Assembly: GCA_002292375.1 (NCBI GenBank)
Contig: DBBV01000013.1
Coordinates: forward strand, 62,001-126,000
Length of the DNA stretch: 64,000 bases
Direction: 5' to 3'
Source of the DNA: Methylococcaceae bacterium UBA975
GTDB lineage: Bacteria > Pseudomonadota > Gammaproteobacteria > Methylococcales > Cycloclasticaceae
A program made the translations under genes and the position numbers. Positions 36,825 through 44,465 of the stretch are shown here, one piece after another. Under the pieces are notes generated by a model. That model was given only the letters and a program-made list of their open reading frames with translations, did not search any database and was not told the DNA's origin. Positions within the stretch are counted from its first letter, which is position 1. Every line of letters starts with the position of its first letter.

Positions 36825-38075
36825 TTACAAATCCCAGCGTAGCTGTGCACTTAAAATGTCGGCACTGGACTCGTATTCACCAATGACTCCACTCAGACCA
36901 GCCCCAGGCCGATTAATTTTTGTATCAGGAACAAAAATATGTGCATAACCCGCGTCAATCGATAAATTGTCGGCGAGTTGGTAGCTGGCACCAAAGGTTA
37001 GCCAATAGCGGTCGTTATCAGGAAAGCGTGGAGAACGAGAAGATTGATTTCTCGCGGCGCCTTCGTCATAGGCTAAACCCGTTCTAAAGGTCCATGGTCC
37101 ATCCGTTGAGTAGGTTGAGCCGACTGATAGGCGAACGATATCTTTCAATTTAAGCTCCTCAGATGTGGTGGTAGGTGGGCCGTCGTATGAAATTGTTAAT
37201 TCTGGCACAGAGCTCCAGCCAACCCAAGACGCATCAGCCATGATGGCTACTTTTGCATTGTATTGGTGATGAATACTAATGGATGCGCTGGCGGGTAAGT
37301 CGGCTTTGGCAGTGATATGTGAATCGGGGAAGGGTACAGGTGCGTCAAAATCAGCATCACCTTTTAATTTGTGGGTGATTTCTGAGCGATATGAGATGCC
37401 AACGCGGGTGTCTTTACTGAGTTGATATAAGGCACCTAAATTATACCCTGCAGATATGTCATCGGCCTCCAGATGTGCAAAACCTTCTGGTCCACCTAGA
37501 TCGACTCTGTTATTTAGTGTGGCCTCAATATATTGGACGTTGATACCGAAACCTAAGGAAAGCGCTGGTGTGGTTTGCCAGGCGATGGATGGGTTTATAT
37601 TAACGGTAATCATTTCACTTTCAATGGCTTGGTACCGTCCAGCCCAATCGTCGTTATATTTTGTTGCTAAGCCGTAAGGGGCGTTAACACCTAGACCCAA
37701 TTTAAGGGAATCACTTAAGCTGTGGACATAATAAAGGTTTGGGACAAAGGCTACTCGACCGCCATCATTGGAACTATCGCCGCCGACAGGGGCACCTGAA
37801 ACTCGAGTGCTACCTTCATCTTTAAAATCAAAAGAAGGGAATATTAGGTGCCCACCAACAACCAGTTGATTGCCTTTAATGCGCGTCATACCGGCTGGGT
37901 TATACCAAACAGTTGATGCGTCTTCGGCCGAGGCGGCACCACCAGCAAATGCGTTGCCTAAACCTAAGGCGCTATTTTCTGCGACACCAAAGGCAGCAGA
38001 AAAGGTTTGTGTGCTAATAAAAAATAAACATAAGGTTGAGGTTATTGTGCGTATAGAAACAGTGTGTGCTTTCAT
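36825..38075 (-). CDS. fadL: Outer-membrane long-chain fatty-acid transporter FadL
   Basis: 416-aa OmpP1/FadL-family beta-barrel. A signal peptide (about 1-27, ending FSA) precedes the mature N-terminus AFGVAENSALGLGNAFAGGAA with the NPAGMTRIKGNQ hatch region (NPA motif). The barrel strands alternate, and the C-terminus LSAQLRWDL is typical though not a terminal Phe. It imports hydrophobic compounds (fatty acids, possibly hydrocarbons) and shares the operator palindrome with the beta-oxidation operon. An AGGAGAG Shine-Dalgarno is present. Divergent from the enoyl-CoA hydratase gene. Confidence 0.93.
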   Translation of the reverse strand: MKAHTVSIRTITSTLCLFFISTQTFSAAFGVAENSALGLGNAFAGGAASAEDASTVWYNPAGMTRIKGNQLVVGGHLIFPSFDFKDEGSTRVSGAPVGGDSSNDGGRVAFVPNLYYVHSLSDSLKLGLGVNAPYGLATKYNDDWAGRYQAIESEMITVNINPSIAWQTTPALSLGFGINVQYIEATLNNRVDLGGPEGFAHLEADDISAGYNLGALYQLSKDTRVGISYRSEITHKLKGDADFDAPVPFPDSHITAKADLPASASISIHHQYNAKVAIMADASWVGWSSVPELTISYDGPPTTTSEELKLKDIVRLSVGSTYSTDGPWTFRTGLAYDEGAARNQSSRSPRFPDNDRYWLTFGASYQLADNLSIDAGYAHIFVPDTKINRPGAGLSGVIGEYESSADILSAQLRWDL

Positions 38076-38120
38076 GGTTACTCTCCTACTTTTATAGTAT
38101 TTGTTTTATTGTGATGACGT

Positions 38121-38149
38121 AATATGAACTAACTTTACGTTAACGTCAA
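38121..38149 (-). promoter_or_regulatory. fadL promoter with MerR-type operator
   Basis: The minus strand reads TTGACG, 17-bp spacer, CATATT. The 16-bp palindrome at 38134-38149 is identical to that in front of the MerR gene, and ACGTAATATG lies exactly 7 bp away in both. Shared positions strongly suggest one regulator for both promoters. Confidence 0.75.
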
Positions 38150-38155
38150 TTAAAG

Positions 38156-38216
38156 TTGACAAAATTTTAATAAAACCAGTAGTATGCAATCCATGCACGT
38201 TAATTTCTTTTAACGT
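38156..38216 (+). promoter_or_regulatory. Divergent promoter for the enoyl-CoA hydratase with split operator
   Basis: TTGACA (38156-38161), an 18-bp spacer and TAGTAT (38180-38185) form a fair sigma-70 promoter. Just downstream, ACGTTAA (38197-38203) and TTAACGT (38210-38216) are inverted half-sites separated by 6 bp, related to the core of the fadL palindrome, which itself lies 7 bp upstream of the -35. Regulation from both sides is inference. No gene is seen in the rest of the 226-bp gap. Confidence 0.5.
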
Positions 38217-38301
38217 AAATCCAACTAGCCTGCAAGACAAATCTAGTTAAAAAGCGCATTATTAATCGAATTAAGACTTAAATCATATAAGGAAAAAAAG
38301 C

Positions 38302-39096
38302 ATGTCTACCGTAATATTTGAGAAAAAAGAACATATTGCTTGCTTGACTTTAAATAGACCGGAGAAGCTTAATGTTTTGGGCCCGGATATGCCTGGTGAG
38401 CTAAAACGATGCACAGAGGCGATAAAGAATGATTCACAAATCCGCTGCGTTATTATCAAAGGCGCAGGCGATCACTTTATGGCGGGGGGGGATATTGATC
38501 ACTTTAAAGCGTTGGTAGATGCTTACGCAAAAGAGGGTGAGTCCGCCTTACCAGATGATATGTTCGATGTATTGCACGCGGCTATCCTGAATATTCAAAC
38601 AATGAATAAACCGGTTATTGCCAGTGTTCACGGTGCTGTTGCAGGTTTTGGTCTTAGCCTGATGTTGGCGTGTGACTTAGTGGTGGCGAGCGAAAATAGT
38701 GTTTTTTCCGTAGCTTATTGCAAAATTGGCACCACGCCCGATGGCGGTATGAGTTACTTCTTGCCACGCGCGGTGGGGCAAAAAAAAGCCATGGAGTTGG
38801 CATTAACTGGTAAGCGTTTTTCAGCACTTGAAGCCGAACAATGGGGACTGGTCAATCAGGTGGTGGCGAACGACGTGTTAGAAGAAAAAACGCTAGGGTT
38901 AGCGAATTTATTGTGCGCTGGACCAGCTGACGTATTGGCTAGAACCAAGCATTTATTTAATCAAAGTTACGATGTAAGTTTGCCTGATCGCTTGCAACAA
39001 GAAGCCGATCAGTTTTACCAAAGCATGTTGAAAGCCGACTTTACAGAGGGAGTTACTTCTTTTTGTGAAAAACGTCCCGCCAAATTTAATGCATAA
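38302..39096 (+). CDS. Enoyl-CoA hydratase/isomerase family protein
   Basis: 264-aa crotonase. The oxyanion-hole segments are GDHFMAGGDIDHF and VHGAVAGFGLSLMLACDLVVA, followed by TPDGGMSYFLPRAVG and a C-terminal helical part. One catalytic Glu position typical of true hydratases is replaced by Gly-Leu-Ser (GFGLSL) while the second region reads TTPDGGMS, so it could be an isomerase or a hydratase with altered chemistry. It is 16 bp before the SDR gene, a probable two-gene operon divergent from fadL. Substrate unknown. Confidence 0.87.
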   Translation: MSTVIFEKKEHIACLTLNRPEKLNVLGPDMPGELKRCTEAIKNDSQIRCVIIKGAGDHFMAGGDIDHFKALVDAYAKEGESALPDDMFDVLHAAILNIQTMNKPVIASVHGAVAGFGLSLMLACDLVVASENSVFSVAYCKIGTTPDGGMSYFLPRAVGQKKAMELALTGKRFSALEAEQWGLVNQVVANDVLEEKTLGLANLLCAGPADVLARTKHLFNQSYDVSLPDRLQQEADQFYQSMLKADFTEGVTSFCEKRPAKFNA

Positions 39097-39112
39097 TTAA
39101 AGGAGATAGCTG

Positions 39113-39934
39113 ATGACGACTTTACAGGGTAAAACGTTATTTATTACCGGTGCCAGTCGGGGCATAGGCGAGGCAATAGCCTTACGCGCCGCCCGAGAAG
39201 GCGCCAATATAGTGATTGCGGCAAAATCTGATACGCCACAGCCTAAACTGCCGGGGACTATTTATACCGTTGCTGAATCAGTAGAACAAGCTGGTGGGCG
39301 TGCACTGGCCATAAAATTAGATATTCGAGATGAAAACAACGTTGCCGCGGCAATGGCGCAAGCCGCAGAGCATTTTGGCGGCATTGATATATTGATAAAT
39401 AATGCTAGTGCGATTAGTTTGACGGGCACTGAAGATACACCGATGAAGCGATTTGACTTGATGATGGATGTAAATACGCGAGGTACGTTTGCCTGCACCC
39501 AAGCCGCGTTGCCCTATCTAAAAAAAGCCGACAACCCGCACGTATTAATGTTGTCACCACCATTAAATATGCACGCCAAATGGTTTAAAAATCACACTGC
39601 GTATACGATGGCAAAATACGGCATGAGCATGTGTGTGCTGGGCTTTGCTGAAGAATTTAAACCGCTAGGCATTGCGGTTAATTCATTATGGCCGCGAACG
39701 GTTATTGGAACGGCGGCGTTGGCGATGTTTTCTGGTTTAGTTAAGGTAGAAAACTGCCGAACGCCGGATATCGTAGCTGAGGCGGCCTGTGCTCTACTCG
39801 TTAAAGACAGCAAGGGTTGTACAGGCAACTTTTTCAGTGATGAAGAGCTTTTACGTGAAAAAGGCATACATGATTTTGACAAGTACGCCGTCGATTCAAC
39901 AAAACCCCTGCAAGTTGATCTGTTTCTCGATTAA
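39113..39934 (+). CDS. Short-chain dehydrogenase/reductase, HSDL2-like
   Basis: 273-aa classical SDR fold. TGASRGIGEAIALRAA is the dinucleotide motif, NNASAISLTGT the NNAG-equivalent, and the catalytic residues lie in MLSPPLNM and YTMAKYGMSM (YxxxK). The sequence around LKIDIRDENN and the SPPLNMHAKWFKNHTAY block is that of the hydroxysteroid dehydrogenase-like protein 2 group, which is often tied to lipid metabolism. Linkage to an enoyl-CoA hydratase and fadL supports a lipid substrate. The precise alcohol is unknown. Confidence 0.88.
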   Translation: MTTLQGKTLFITGASRGIGEAIALRAAREGANIVIAAKSDTPQPKLPGTIYTVAESVEQAGGRALAIKLDIRDENNVAAAMAQAAEHFGGIDILINNASAISLTGTEDTPMKRFDLMMDVNTRGTFACTQAALPYLKKADNPHVLMLSPPLNMHAKWFKNHTAYTMAKYGMSMCVLGFAEEFKPLGIAVNSLWPRTVIGTAALAMFSGLVKVENCRTPDIVAEAACALLVKDSKGCTGNFFSDEELLREKGIHDFDKYAVDSTKPLQVDLFLD

Positions 39935-39983
39935 AAATTAGTGGAGAATGGTGCTTCTTGATTTGGTGGGTCAACGGAATTAA

Positions 39984-41249
39984 ATGGACTTTAAAATAGC
40001 AGTTATTGGTTTAGGTTACGTGGGCTTACCCTTGGCGGTTGCTTTTGGTAAGCACTACCCAACCATAGGCTTCGACATCAATAAAGGTCGCATTAAGGCC
40101 CTAACAGAAGGCTTTGATGAAACACGAGAACAATCAGCGAAAGAGATTAGCGACTCAAAAAATTTAAGTTTTAGTGATGATACAACGGATATTTCGGCGT
40201 CTAATGTCTACATTATTACTGTACCCACGCCGATAGATAACGGCAACAATCCCAATTTAACACCCATTAAAGAGGCGACAAAAACAGTTGCCTTAAGTCT
40301 AAGCAAGGGCGATATCGTTATTTATGAATCGACGGTGTACCCCGGCGCGACCGAAGAAGTGTGTGTGCCGATTCTTGAACAGCTTTCGGGGCTGCGATTT
40401 AATCACGACTTTTATTGTGGTTATAGCCCCGAACGGATTAACCCGGGGGATAAAACGCATACTCTTAGCTCGATTGTAAAAGTCACTTCAGGCTCTACCC
40501 CAGCCATAGCAGTAACAATCGATGCGCTTTATCAAACGATTATTACTGCCGGCACATTTAAGGTCAGCAGTATTAGGGTGGCCGAGGCCAGTAAGGTGAT
40601 TGAAAACACCCAGCGTGACATTAACATCGCCTTGGTTAATGAATTGGCGTTAATTTTTAATCGAATCGGGATTGATACCCAAGAAGTGTTAGAAGCCGCC
40701 GGTACAAAATGGAACTTTTTGCCTTTTAGGCCAGGTCTGGTTGGCGGGCATTGCATCGGTGTCGATCCGTATTATTTAGTACATAAAGCGGTCACGCTGG
40801 GTTACCACCCGCAAGTTATTTCCGCCGCACGGCGCATTAACGACAATATGGGCTCGTTTGTAGTGGGTGAGGTCGTCAAACTCATGGCAATGAAAAAAAT
40901 CAATATTGTAGACGCCAATATATTAATGTTGGGTCTGTCATTTAAAGAGAATTGCCCCGACCTAAGAAACACTCGGGTTATTGAAATGATCGATGAGCTA
41001 CAGCAGCTAAACGCCAAGGTCGATGTATGCGACCCCTGGGTTAATACGGATGAAGTGGCTCGTGATTATCGACTTAACCTTGTAGAGCACCCCGAAAAGG
41101 CTGCTTACGACGCAATTATTATTGCCGTGTCGCACGAGCAGTTTAAAGCCCTAGGTGCCAAAGGCATTCACGCATTTGGTAAAGTTAATCACGTATTGTA
41201 CGACATCAAATATTTGTTGCATTCAAACGACTCGGATGGACGTTTGTAA
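39984..41249 (+). CDS. tviB: UDP-N-acetylglucosamine/galactosamine 6-dehydrogenase (TviB/WbpA type)
   Basis: 421-aa nucleotide-sugar dehydrogenase with three domains. The Rossmann motif is VIGLGYVGLPLAVAFG. The catalytic Cys is in GGHCIGVDPYYLVHKA (near 260), with conserved Lys and Asn in EASKVIENTQRDINIALVNELA. The motif set is closest to TviB/VpsB enzymes that oxidise UDP-HexNAc to the uronic acid for capsule or O-antigen. No glycosyltransferase or export gene lies beside it, so its product would have to feed a distant locus. A 49-bp gap after the SDR suggests its own expression. Confidence 0.87.
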   Translation: MDFKIAVIGLGYVGLPLAVAFGKHYPTIGFDINKGRIKALTEGFDETREQSAKEISDSKNLSFSDDTTDISASNVYIITVPTPIDNGNNPNLTPIKEATKTVALSLSKGDIVIYESTVYPGATEEVCVPILEQLSGLRFNHDFYCGYSPERINPGDKTHTLSSIVKVTSGSTPAIAVTIDALYQTIITAGTFKVSSIRVAEASKVIENTQRDINIALVNELALIFNRIGIDTQEVLEAAGTKWNFLPFRPGLVGGHCIGVDPYYLVHKAVTLGYHPQVISAARRINDNMGSFVVGEVVKLMAMKKINIVDANILMLGLSFKENCPDLRNTRVIEMIDELQQLNAKVDVCDPWVNTDEVARDYRLNLVEHPEKAAYDAIIIAVSHEQFKALGAKGIHAFGKVNHVLYDIKYLLHSNDSDGRL

Positions 41250-41505
41250 CAATTAAAGAGAATTTATGCGTAGGCTAAAGTCAATAAAATCAAAGGTATA
41301 AGACACGACACACAGTGTTTATAGAAATTATTTTGAAATAATAGCTTGTTGTTTTATAACGAATATGTTATTTTTTTTTAACTTTTACTGGGCCTCAGTA
41401 GAGTAAGTATTGGATTATGATCTAGGCGTGTAAAGTCACCGGTTGTAGTTAGTATTTAGATCGATTTTGCACATGAATTGCAGATGTACTAATAAAGGGA
41501 AAATT

Positions 41506-42525
41506 ATGAAAAATAATACGAGAGGAAATAGGAAGGGACCGTTTCAGCTATCAACATTAGCGTTGGCGGTGTCTATGGGTATAGCGGGTGCTGCATCAGC
41601 AGATACCTTAAGTATCCAAGGTTCATGGCTTGATTTTGAGCCAGGAAGGGATGCTAGAACTTACGCGATTGAATGTTTTGATTGCGATGATACCAGTAAT
41701 ATTAAAGGCTTTCCTTATAGTGAGCATGAAAGTAATTTTACCGATAATTTATCCGGTGCGTTTAAATGGACACACGAGTTAGATGGTAGAGGGCTATGGG
41801 GTTCCGACGACTTTGCTATCGGCGGTAGCTACTTTAAAGACGACACTAAAACCAATCGGTTTGAATCTTTTGACAGTATAAATGTGGTAGGAACGCCATA
41901 CGGTACGCTTGATAGCTCGTCGGGAGACGATCCAAGCAGCAACAAAGATGAGGCGTGGTTTGCCACTGGGGATGTTGAGTTTGGCTGGAATCGCCAACAC
42001 GGTGACGCGGATGTTCGGTATTTTGTTGGTTTAAGAACGGAATATATGGAGTATGAACGTGATGCCATGCAATATCTATCATCATCTAATATTTATAATG
42101 GTGAGGAGAAATCTGAATTTTTTGGCATAGGTCCTCGTATAGGTGTTTCTATTAAACAGCCTGTTGGTGCTTCTAAAAAATTCGCTGTCATTGGTAGCGT
42201 ATCTGGTGGGGTTATGTACGGTCACCTCGAACGTAACTTTAATGTAAAGGCAGATACGGATGCCAAAGATGACCTCCCTGATGATAGCGGTAAAAAATGG
42301 GTGCCATTTGCCGATGCTGAAGTAGGACTTTCTTACCAAATTAATGATGCTACTTCTCTAGTGCTTGGTTACCAGGTAGGTTATCAGGATAATATAATAG
42401 CTTTGAGTTCAGTCTGTACGGATGACTACGACGATGACGTTAAGCCGTATAATGATAGCTGTGGTAATGACTTAAGTAGCGCCATGACCCATGGTGCGTA
42501 TCTTAGAGCGGTGTTTGAGTTTTAA
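41506..42525 (+). CDS. Outer-membrane beta-barrel, Lpg1974-like
   Basis: 339 aa from the chosen ATG. A signal peptide (hydrophobic run ALAVSMGIAGAASA, cleavage before DTLS) is followed by alternating strands rich in Gly, Tyr and Asp. VRYFVGLRTEYMEY and SEFFGIGPRIGVSI resemble the Lpg1974 family of pore-forming major outer-membrane proteins. The protein ends in a C-terminal Phe (AVFEF), the barrel-assembly signal. Several acidic loops and two Cys pairs could bind ions. ATG 41506 is preferred over an in-frame start at 41467 because of AAAGGGA just upstream and a proper leader peptide. The 256-bp gap before it holds an A/T dyad (41327-41342) and a T-run but no gene. Confidence 0.72.
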   Translation: MKNNTRGNRKGPFQLSTLALAVSMGIAGAASADTLSIQGSWLDFEPGRDARTYAIECFDCDDTSNIKGFPYSEHESNFTDNLSGAFKWTHELDGRGLWGSDDFAIGGSYFKDDTKTNRFESFDSINVVGTPYGTLDSSSGDDPSSNKDEAWFATGDVEFGWNRQHGDADVRYFVGLRTEYMEYERDAMQYLSSSNIYNGEEKSEFFGIGPRIGVSIKQPVGASKKFAVIGSVSGGVMYGHLERNFNVKADTDAKDDLPDDSGKKWVPFADAEVGLSYQINDATSLVLGYQVGYQDNIIALSSVCTDDYDDDVKPYNDSCGNDLSSAMTHGAYLRAVFEF

Positions 42526-42546
42526 CGATTAGCTTGACGCATTAAT

Positions 42547-42577
42547 AAAAAAGGGAGGCATATAGCCTCCCTTTTTT
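42547..42577. terminator. Bidirectional terminator between the porin-like gene and the sulfotransferase
   Basis: AAAAAAGGGAGGC and GCCTCCCTTTTTT form a perfect 13-bp stem around ATATA. It serves the plus-strand barrel gene and the minus-strand sulfotransferase; it overlaps the latter's stop codon by two bases. Confidence 0.93.
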
Positions 42578-44111
42578 ATGTTTCATTATCCAGCATCGCC
42601 TGATAAGGCTTTGAAAAATCACAATCATCGGGTAGCGTTAAGCCTTCTGGTACGGTTTCTTTAATGTCAAGAAAGTCTAAAATAGTTTTTATTTGCTCTG
42701 TTGGCTCAGCGATTAATGACTCGTAACTGATAGTTAACACTGAGTCTGGAAATTTTTTCTTCCAGGTATCTACTAACTCGTAATACCACTTAATATAGTT
42801 CAAGCTCCAGTTAACATCGTAAGCATGATGATTTGAATTTTTGTAATGGGTAAAATACATGCGCAGCGCAATATCTTGATGGTTCCTAATTAAAAATATG
42901 AATTTTGCATTAGGTAGTGCGTGGACAATGGTGGGCACGCTAGCGACTAGTCCGGGTGTCGTTGTTGTAAGAATGCTTGAGTTGTCGGCACTTTCTTTAA
43001 ACGCACTGCGGTAAAAATTGGTAAATTCAGGCGCTAAATCATCAGGTAGGAAAGGCAGGTAGCCAGAAGGTAAGCGATCACCAACGTTAAAGGCGTGACT
43101 CGTTGATTCTGATAGCAACTTACTTTCAAAGCCCTTTTTTAATCCCGGTAACCAGCCTAAAGCGCCCTCTAAACTTGATTTGCCAGATCTTGATGGGCCC
43201 AATATATAGAGTGGAAGTGTTTCTAAAATATTATCTGTATGTGGTTTCTTGAATTTTGTATTTTTTGCCCATTTTAGAAGGTCTTTTTCCCACTGCGAAT
43301 CATTATGGTATTGCTCTTTAATTTGTTTCTTAACTATATTGTTTGCTTCGCAGAGGCTGCCCCATGATTTTTTAAAGTCTTTGTTTGCGTGGTAATACTT
43401 TGCCAGAGCGAATAGCTTGGCTAAACGCTCTTCCTTATCTTTAGGTGCAATTTTCTCAGCTATAGTTACGTAACGACGTATGTTTTTAGTTATTAATCGC
43501 GCAGGAAAGTCAGATAACATATAAATAAACTCATTCGTTTTTTTATGTTTTTTACTAAGAAATTTTTCTATTAACTGTAACCCTTGCTGGTACTCACCAA
43601 TACGCTTATAGCATTCAATTAATTTGAGTGCGGCTTGAGCACTATCAGGTTTTGACTTCAAGCATTTTTTAAATTCAACGATAGCTTCCTGGTAACGATC
43701 TGTTTTAAATAAAAGGTTTCCTTTGTTGAAGTAATGAACATCAGAGTGTTTTTTCAGCCCAAGTTTATTTCCGACGGCTTCTATATCAGCAGAAAGTTTT
43801 CGACCAGTTTCAAACATCCCTAACTCAAAGGCCAAGGCTTCTAGGTTCAGCATGGAGTAATAGTCAAGATTATCACCGCCAAGAGCAATGCTTAGGTGTT
43901 CAAAAGCTAAATAGAAACGTTTTTGCCCAATATAAAGCCCCGCCAGCCCCCTGTGGGCTGCGTAATATTCAGGAAATTGAAGTAACAATTGTTTGTAAGC
44001 ATTTTCAGCAGTATCTTTCTGTCCATTATTTGCAAGAGCTTTAGCGTTAGACAGTAACTTGTAGGCTGCGTTTATTTCAGTGCGGGTATAAAAGACTTTC
44101 TTGTCGGCCAT
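42576..44111 (-). CDS. TPR protein with C-terminal sulfotransferase domain
   Basis: 511 aa. The N-terminal ~290 residues are helical repeats (e.g. AENAYKQLLLQFPEYYAAHRGLAGLY and YQEAIVEFKKCLKSKPDSAQAA), a TPR array. The C-terminal part is a PAPS-dependent sulfotransferase: the 5'-phosphosulfate loop LYILGPSRSGKSSLEGAL (about 318-335) and the 3'-phosphate segment FIFLIRNHQDIALRMYFTHYKN. The usual bacterial loop is GxPRSGTT; here it reads GPSRSGKSS. No signal peptide. TPR-sulfotransferase fusions are widespread in marine bacteria, but substrates are mostly unknown. The coding sequence looks more A/T-rich than its neighbours by eye, so acquisition by transfer is possible. Confidence 0.8.
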   Translation of the reverse strand: MADKKVFYTRTEINAAYKLLSNAKALANNGQKDTAENAYKQLLLQFPEYYAAHRGLAGLYIGQKRFYLAFEHLSIALGGDNLDYYSMLNLEALAFELGMFETGRKLSADIEAVGNKLGLKKHSDVHYFNKGNLLFKTDRYQEAIVEFKKCLKSKPDSAQAALKLIECYKRIGEYQQGLQLIEKFLSKKHKKTNEFIYMLSDFPARLITKNIRRYVTIAEKIAPKDKEERLAKLFALAKYYHANKDFKKSWGSLCEANNIVKKQIKEQYHNDSQWEKDLLKWAKNTKFKKPHTDNILETLPLYILGPSRSGKSSLEGALGWLPGLKKGFESKLLSESTSHAFNVGDRLPSGYLPFLPDDLAPEFTNFYRSAFKESADNSSILTTTTPGLVASVPTIVHALPNAKFIFLIRNHQDIALRMYFTHYKNSNHHAYDVNWSLNYIKWYYELVDTWKKKFPDSVLTISYESLIAEPTEQIKTILDFLDIKETVPEGLTLPDDCDFSKPYQAMLDNET

Positions 44112-44299
44112 TAGGTTTCCTTAAAAATTAATGCTGCTTAAACGAAAGTTGTAATCCAAACGATCTAAAGGGAGGGTTGAATTTTATCATTTAATCAAGC
44201 ACTTAATATAAAGCCTGTAGTAAGTTGTTAATTAAATACAGTAGATTTAGGCAATAATCAGAGTGATTTTTGAGTGCATATCCTTAATAACTATTTTTA

Positions 44300-44386
44300 T
44301 GGTGCCCAGGAGAGGACTTGAACCTCCACGGCCATAAGGCCACTAGCACCTGAAGCTAGCGTGTCTACCAATTTCACCACCTGGGC
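44300..44386 (-). tRNA. tRNA-Leu (anticodon CAG)
   Basis: 87 nt including an encoded CCA. The acceptor stem GCCCAGG pairs with CCTGGGC, discriminator A. The D-loop has GGTAGACACG, the anticodon stem CTAGC/GCTAG holds a loop TTCAGGT (anticodon CAG), and the class-II long variable arm TGGCCTTATGGCCGTG precedes the T arm GTTCAAGTC. Reads CUG codons. It is convergent-side to the sulfotransferase gene and divergent from rnr. Confidence 0.98.
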
Positions 44387-44410
44387 AATCACCTGCATAA
44401 TGTGTTGCAA

Positions 44411-44439
44411 ACTCTACTAATGGGTATTAGGCTTGTCAA
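44411..44439 (-). promoter_or_regulatory. Promoter of tRNA-Leu
   Basis: On the minus strand TTGACA (44434-44439), 17-bp spacer, TAGAGT (44411-44416). The predicted start is about 18 nt before the mature tRNA 5' end. The spacing is optimal and the -35 perfect. Confidence 0.7.
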
Positions 44440-44465
44440 CTCTATTCCCTATTGTTACATGTGTT

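Noticed and set aside
41327..41342. Perfect A/T dyad ATTATTT/AAATAAT before the outer-membrane barrel gene
   Set aside because: Low-complexity palindrome with no T-tract or second copy; likely chance in an A/T-rich gap.
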